This document shows, piece after piece, positions 22,675 through 25,635 of a stretch of DNA of 25,635 nucleotides (its first letter is position 1; each line of letters begins with the position of its first letter). Under the pieces are notes generated by a model. It saw only the letters and a list, made by a program, of their open reading frames with translations. It did no database searches and was not told the origin of the DNA. A program made the translations under genes and the position numbers. The DNA is from JAVBRU01 sp031547595 (GTDB lineage Bacteria > Bacillota > Clostridia > Christensenellales > Aristaeellaceae). The stretch covers positions 1-25,635 of the forward strand of contig JAVBRU010000111.1 in assembly GCA_031547595.1 (NCBI GenBank), given 5' to 3'.

Positions 22675-23015
22675 GGGGTTTTGCCCGAACCATACATTTC
22701 AGGCGTCTAAATGTCAGTATGCACTGCAAGGAAGGAAGAGAACAATTTTACGGTATGTAAACACATTGCACGCCGCATCATTTTCTTTCAAAATATAGAA
22801 AATGCAAAAGCACGTGTAACCTTTCAATTGTCAGTCATAATCCTACACATAGTATTTCCCATTCAATTAAATACAATATATTGTGTGTAGTTATAATCAT
22901 ACATCCAAAACAAATCACTATCCAATCACACAACTGTTACACTGTCAGAAAAATACATGTAACATTGGCCCGGATTTGTAACCGGACGCTAGAAATTACA
23001 ATGTAATAATCATTC
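22675..23015. other. AT-rich non-coding stretch without recognisable gene
   Basis: About 340 bp, clearly more AT-rich than its surroundings, with no ORF of coding character on either strand. It contains a perfect 12-bp palindrome (ACAATATATTGT, 22873-22884), arms CTACACA/TGTGTAG about 30 nt apart around it, and several GTAAC tracts. No riboswitch, tRNA or attachment site was recognised. Confidence 0.5.
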
Positions 23016-23053
23016 AAAAAACCTGCTGTCCTCTTTTTAGAAGGAACCGCAGG
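23016..23053 (-). terminator. Terminator of the DUF3343 gene
   Basis: CCTGC (23022-23026) and GCAGG (23049-23053) enclose a second pairing TCCT/AGGA, with six A (T on the minus strand) at 23016-23021. T residues also follow on the plus side. Confidence 0.65.
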
Positions 23054-23068
23054 CTTTTTGCGCATTCT

Positions 23069-23338
23069 CTATGATAAGGGTGTCACCTGTGGCCGGCCTG
23101 TGCCGGTGCGGGTGACGCTGTAAAAGCCAATCAAGTTGCCCGGCCGCGTCGCCTGATAGGCGTCCAAAACGGCACGGGTGTCACTCAGTTCAAAGCGTAC
23201 CGACAGCCCGCAGCCGACGGATACATCCCGCGGGGTCGAGATCACCTGCGCCCGCACGCCGTGGCGGCGAAGCGCGCTTTCAAATCGCATTACCTGTTGG
23301 CGGGATCGAAACGCGGCAATGCCGAATGTTTCTTGCAT
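23069..23338 (-). CDS. DUF3343 protein, putative Se/S carrier-like
   Basis: This is an 89-residue protein (MQETFGIAAFRSRQQVMRFE...). The ATG at 23338 is chosen over the one 6 nt earlier because AAGGAGG ends 7 nt before it and only 1 nt before the other. The pattern of an N-terminal beta strand, FxSRQQVMRFESALRRHGV, VISTPRDVSVGCGLSVRFE with a central GCGLSVRF Cys, and a C-terminal GFYSV is that of DUF3343 (putative Se/S carrier-like) proteins. These are often encoded beside cysteine desulfurase-like enzymes, as here, where the two genes diverge. A role in handling persulfide or selenium from the neighbour is plausible but inferred. No selD or selenoprotein gene is visible in the window. Confidence 0.8.
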   Translation of the reverse strand: MQETFGIAAFRSRQQVMRFESALRRHGVRAQVISTPRDVSVGCGLSVRFELSDTRAVLDAYQATRPGNLIGFYSVTRTGTGRPQVTPLS

Positions 23339-23424
23339 GGTCATGCCTCCTTACAGTCTCTCATATAGTGTATGGTAAAGGCGGCGGCAGAGTGAATGCG
23401 CCGTAGCATGAAGAGGTGGTTTTT

Positions 23425-24555
23425 GTGATTTACTTAGACAATGCGGCGACCAGCTTCCCCAAGCCCCCCGAAGTGATTCGCGCCGTATCGGGCGTGATGA
23501 AAAAGATCGGCGGCAACCCGGGGCGCGCGGGGCATGAGGCGTCGCTGGCCGGCGGGCGCATCATCAGCCATTGCCGCGAACTGGCGGCAGAGCTTCTGGG
23601 TTGCTCTTCGCCGGAGCGTATTATTTTTTGCCTCAACTGCACAGACGCGCTGAACATCGCGCTTCGCGGCACGCTGCAATGGGGCGACGAGGTGCTGGTG
23701 AGCCATGCTGAGCACAACGCCGTAATGCGCGTATTAAAGGGCTATGAAGCGCAGGGCGCATTAAGCGTGCGCGTGCTGCAGCCCGACGCCAACGGCATCA
23801 TTGCGCCGCAAAGCGTGCACGAAGCGGTTACACCGCACACCGCGCTTTGTGTGATCAGCCACGCCAGCAATGTAACTGGCATCATTCAGCCTGTGCGCAG
23901 CATCGCGCAGGTGTGCCACGCGCATGGCGTGCCGCTGCTACTCGACGCAGCGCAGACGGCGGGCACGGAGGATTTGCGCCTGGTTGGCGCGGATATGATT
24001 GCCATGCCGGGACACAAGGGGCTGCTGGGTCCTATGGGCACAGGCATATTATATGTGGGTCCGGGCATGCTGCCCCGCCCGTTCCGCGAGGGGGGCACCG
24101 GCTCGGCCTCCGAAAGCATGCTGCAGCCAAGCCTGCTGCCAGACCGCCTGGAGAGCGGCACCGCCAATCTGCCCGGCATTGCGGGCTTGGTGCAGGGCAT
24201 TAAGTTTGTGCTGCGCCACCAAAGCGCAATCGCCCAGTACGAGCAGGCGCTGGCAGGGCGGCTTCGAGCCGGATTGAAAGGCATCCCCGGTATCACAATT
24301 TATGGTGCAGACAGCGCGCCGCGGGTCGGGTTGGTGAGCTTCAATGTTGGGCAAATGGAGAGCAGTGAAGTGGCGGACGCGCTGAACACCCGGCGCATTG
24401 CGGTGCGCGGCGGGCTGCACTGCGCGCCCAGCATCCATCAATACCTGGGCCCCTCCTCCGGCGCTGTGCGTGTAAGCGTGGGGCCTTTTAACACCGAGGC
24501 CGAGATTGACCAGGCTTTGGAAGCCATACAAACTATTGCACGCAATTCGCGGTAG
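23425..24555 (+). CDS. Cysteine desulfurase-family PLP enzyme (class V aminotransferase fold)
   Basis: This is a 376-residue protein. The GTG at 23425 is used because AGAGGTGG lies 5 nt upstream, giving MIYLDNAATSFPKPPEV, the usual N-terminus. Key residues are present: HAEHNAVMR for cofactor stacking, the PLP-ring Asp in LLLDAAQTAG, the Schiff-base Lys198 in MPGHKGLLGP, and the catalytic Cys333 in RGGLHCAPSIH. It resembles the EF2568-like subgroup found near selenium-related genes more than IscS or SufS. The expected reaction is removal of sulfur (or selenium) from cysteine (or selenocysteine) to form an enzyme persulfide. The divergent DUF3343 gene next door is a likely acceptor partner. It acts in the cytoplasm. 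Confidence 0.9.
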   Translation: MIYLDNAATSFPKPPEVIRAVSGVMKKIGGNPGRAGHEASLAGGRIISHCRELAAELLGCSSPERIIFCLNCTDALNIALRGTLQWGDEVLVSHAEHNAVMRVLKGYEAQGALSVRVLQPDANGIIAPQSVHEAVTPHTALCVISHASNVTGIIQPVRSIAQVCHAHGVPLLLDAAQTAGTEDLRLVGADMIAMPGHKGLLGPMGTGILYVGPGMLPRPFREGGTGSASESMLQPSLLPDRLESGTANLPGIAGLVQGIKFVLRHQSAIAQYEQALAGRLRAGLKGIPGITIYGADSAPRVGLVSFNVGQMESSEVADALNTRRIAVRGGLHCAPSIHQYLGPSSGAVRVSVGPFNTEAEIDQALEAIQTIARNSR

Positions 24556-24581
24556 AATAATACAATAAAATATGCTATAAT
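24553..24581 (+). promoter_or_regulatory. Promoter with extended -10 for DUF2284 gene
   Basis: TATAAT (24576-24581) preceded by TGC, an extended -10; the -35 at 24553-24558 (TAGAAT) is weak. It starts right at the end of the cysteine desulfurase gene and precedes ATG 24622. Confidence 0.55.
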
Positions 24582-24621
24582 CGTGCGTGGATTACAAGCC
24601 GACGCAGGAGGTTTTTGGATC

Positions 24622-25152
24622 ATGGCAGATTATACATTCCCCGCCTATGCGCAGCAAATGGTGGACAAAGCCCTGGCGCAGGGTGCTGTCAGCTGCGTTC
24701 CTTTCCATATCAGCGATATTTGTTTTGACAGCCGCACGCTGCTCAAATGCATGTTTGGCTGCGGCGATTGGGGCAAGGGTCTCACCTGCCCCAGCCGCGC
24801 GGGCAGCCCCAACATGGCGGAGTACAAAGAGATGTTCTCCCGCTACAGCTGGGGCGTGATCATCCACGCGCACGACAAACACACCACCCAGAAGGTGAGC
24901 TTCGAGCTGGAGCGTTCCTCCTTTGTAGAGGGCTATTATTTCTCTTTTTCGATGAGCGACTGCGGGCTGTGCAAGGAATGCGCCGGGTTTAAGGGCGAGG
25001 AATGCCGCAATGTCAAAAAAGCGCGCCCCGCCTTCCACAGCGTGGGTATTGATGTGTTCAAAACGGTGCGCCAGCTGGGCATGCACATCAACATCTTATT
25101 TGACCCCGCAAACGAAGAACAGAACTGGTACGCCGCCGTGTTTGTGGAATAA
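24622..25152 (+). CDS. DUF2284 Cys-rich metal-binding protein
   Basis: This is a 176-residue soluble protein (start MADYTFPAYAQQM, with GGAGG 10 nt upstream). Two Cys clusters are visible: CMFGCGDWGKGLTCPS (residues about 43-58) and CGLCKECAGFKGEECRN (about 114-130). This is the arrangement of DUF2284 proteins, predicted to bind a metal or iron-sulfur cluster. The biochemical role of the family is not established. Its position directly after a cysteine desulfurase would fit a cluster-containing protein, but a separate promoter suggests it need not be co-regulated. The downstream ACT-domain gene follows after 21 nt and may be co-transcribed. Confidence 0.82.
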   Translation: MADYTFPAYAQQMVDKALAQGAVSCVPFHISDICFDSRTLLKCMFGCGDWGKGLTCPSRAGSPNMAEYKEMFSRYSWGVIIHAHDKHTTQKVSFELERSSFVEGYYFSFSMSDCGLCKECAGFKGEECRNVKKARPAFHSVGIDVFKTVRQLGMHINILFDPANEEQNWYAAVFVE

Positions 25153-25173
25153 TACAAAGTTGAGGAGCGCAAA

Positions 25174-25455
25174 ATGAATCCGATTTCTAAAGCTGTTGTC
25201 ACCGTGGTTGGGGTGGATTGCAAGGGCATTATCGCGCAGGTGTCGGGCGCATTGTACCACCACAGCGTTAATATTATGGATATTTCGCAGACCGTTCTGG
25301 ACGGGTACTTCAATATGATCATGATCGTGGACATCGGCGACACCGCCTGCAATTATGATGCGCTGGCCGATGCGCTGGCCACCCTTGGAAGCACGCTGGG
25401 GCTTCAAATCCGCATCCAGAAGAGCGAGATTTTTGAAGCCATGCACCACATTTAA
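25174..25455 (+). CDS. ACT-domain protein (UPF0237 type)
   Basis: This 93-residue protein is a single ACT domain: KAVVTVVGVDCKGIIAQVSGAL, VNIMDISQTVLDGYFNMIMIVD and a C-terminal strand LQIRIQKSEIFEAMHHI. Such proteins bind small ligands, often amino acids, through dimer interfaces. The gene immediately precedes a UPF0210 gene (12-nt gap), a pairing conserved across Firmicutes, so the two probably work together. GAGGAG lies before the ATG. The ligand is unknown. Confidence 0.9.
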   Translation: MNPISKAVVTVVGVDCKGIIAQVSGALYHHSVNIMDISQTVLDGYFNMIMIVDIGDTACNYDALADALATLGSTLGLQIRIQKSEIFEAMHHI

Positions 25456-25467
25456 GGGGGGACAGGC

Positions 25468-25635
25468 ATGATTACACGGGGCGAAATACTGGAAACCCTG
25501 CACATGATTGATCAGGAAAAGCTGGACGTGCGCACCATCACCATGGGCATCTCCCTGTTGGAATGCGTGTGCGATGATGAGGATAAACTGGCGCAGCGCA
25601 TTTATGACCGCATCACCCGCCAGGCCGAAAACCTG
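25468..25635 (+). CDS. UPF0210 (PFL family, DUF711) protein, 3'-truncated by window edge
   Basis: The first 56 codons are visible (MITRGEILETLHMIDQEKLD, then VRTITMGISLLECVCDD). The N-terminus with RTITMGISL and an Asp-rich loop is that of UPF0210/DUF711 proteins, usually about 450 residues and of unknown function. GGGGGGAC precedes the ATG. It follows its usual partner, the ACT-domain gene. Confidence 0.85.
   Translation, partial: MITRGEILETLHMIDQEKLDVRTITMGISLLECVCDDEDKLAQRIYDRITRQAENL

Noticed and set aside
22800..23000. GTAAC tracts as further ECF-type promoters
   Set aside because: None of the GTAAC motifs has a TCTAAT or CGTC element 16-17 nt downstream, and no gene follows on the plus strand within a sensible distance.

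Overview
The window looks like a chromosomal segment of a gut-type, low-GC-phylum (Firmicutes/Bacillota, class Clostridia) bacterium with fairly GC-rich coding DNA. The basis is strong AGGAGG-type ribosome binding sites, AT-rich intergenic promoters with TTGACA/TATAAT-like boxes, a collagen-like GPQGxQG protein, a kojibiose/maltose-phosphorylase-type GH65 enzyme, a FloT-type flotillin, and the DUF3343/cysteine desulfurase and ACT/UPF0210 gene pairs. Genus is not resolvable from the sequence. No rRNA, tRNA, CRISPR or complete IS is visible.

Layout. (1) 2-1660: the 3' part of a large collagen-like surface protein gene, cut by the window edge and built of 45-bp repeats. (2) 1700-2204: a small XRE repressor and a 56-aa protein transcribed divergently around a 17-bp palindrome. 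(3) 2380-3606: a DHA3-type MFS exporter bracketed by two nearly identical 29-bp hairpins. (4) 3657-5663 (minus): a GH65 inverting disaccharide phosphorylase with a good promoter and a LacI-like operator. (5) 5829-9459: a three-gene operon of polytopic membrane proteins (one GT-C-like protein, two MFS proteins). (6) 9564-18979: four tandem paralogues of large secreted proteins. Each has a Sec signal peptide without a lipobox, an N-terminal beta-propeller-like region, and a C-terminal solute-binding-protein-like domain carrying a coiled-coil insertion. (7) 19037-20972 (minus): an ECF sigma factor gene overlapping the gene for its membrane-anchored, probably sensory anti-sigma partner. (8) 21105-22619 (minus): a flotillin, followed upstream by an AT-rich non-coding stretch. 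(9) 23069-25635: DUF3343 protein (minus), cysteine desulfurase-like PLP enzyme, DUF2284 Cys-rich protein, ACT-domain protein and the start of a UPF0210 protein.

The most interesting unit is the tandem propeller/solute-binding array together with the sigma/anti-sigma pair. Paralogues 1-3 each carry a separate copy of the same leader, with a GAAAC/GTAAC-type -35 box exactly 17 nt upstream of a TCTAAT-containing -10. The sigma gene's own leader carries CGTCTAAT. This resembles an ECF promoter and suggests that the array is a regulon of the neighbouring sigma factor. No ABC permease accompanies the binding domains and they lack a lipid anchor, so they are more likely secreted receptors, sensors or scavengers than ordinary transporter subunits. 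This is inference; what is directly seen is the architecture, the tandem duplication and the shared boxes.

A 166-bp MITE-like element with 12-bp perfect terminal inverted repeats flanked by TA sits exactly at the end of paralogue 2 and supplies its stop codon.
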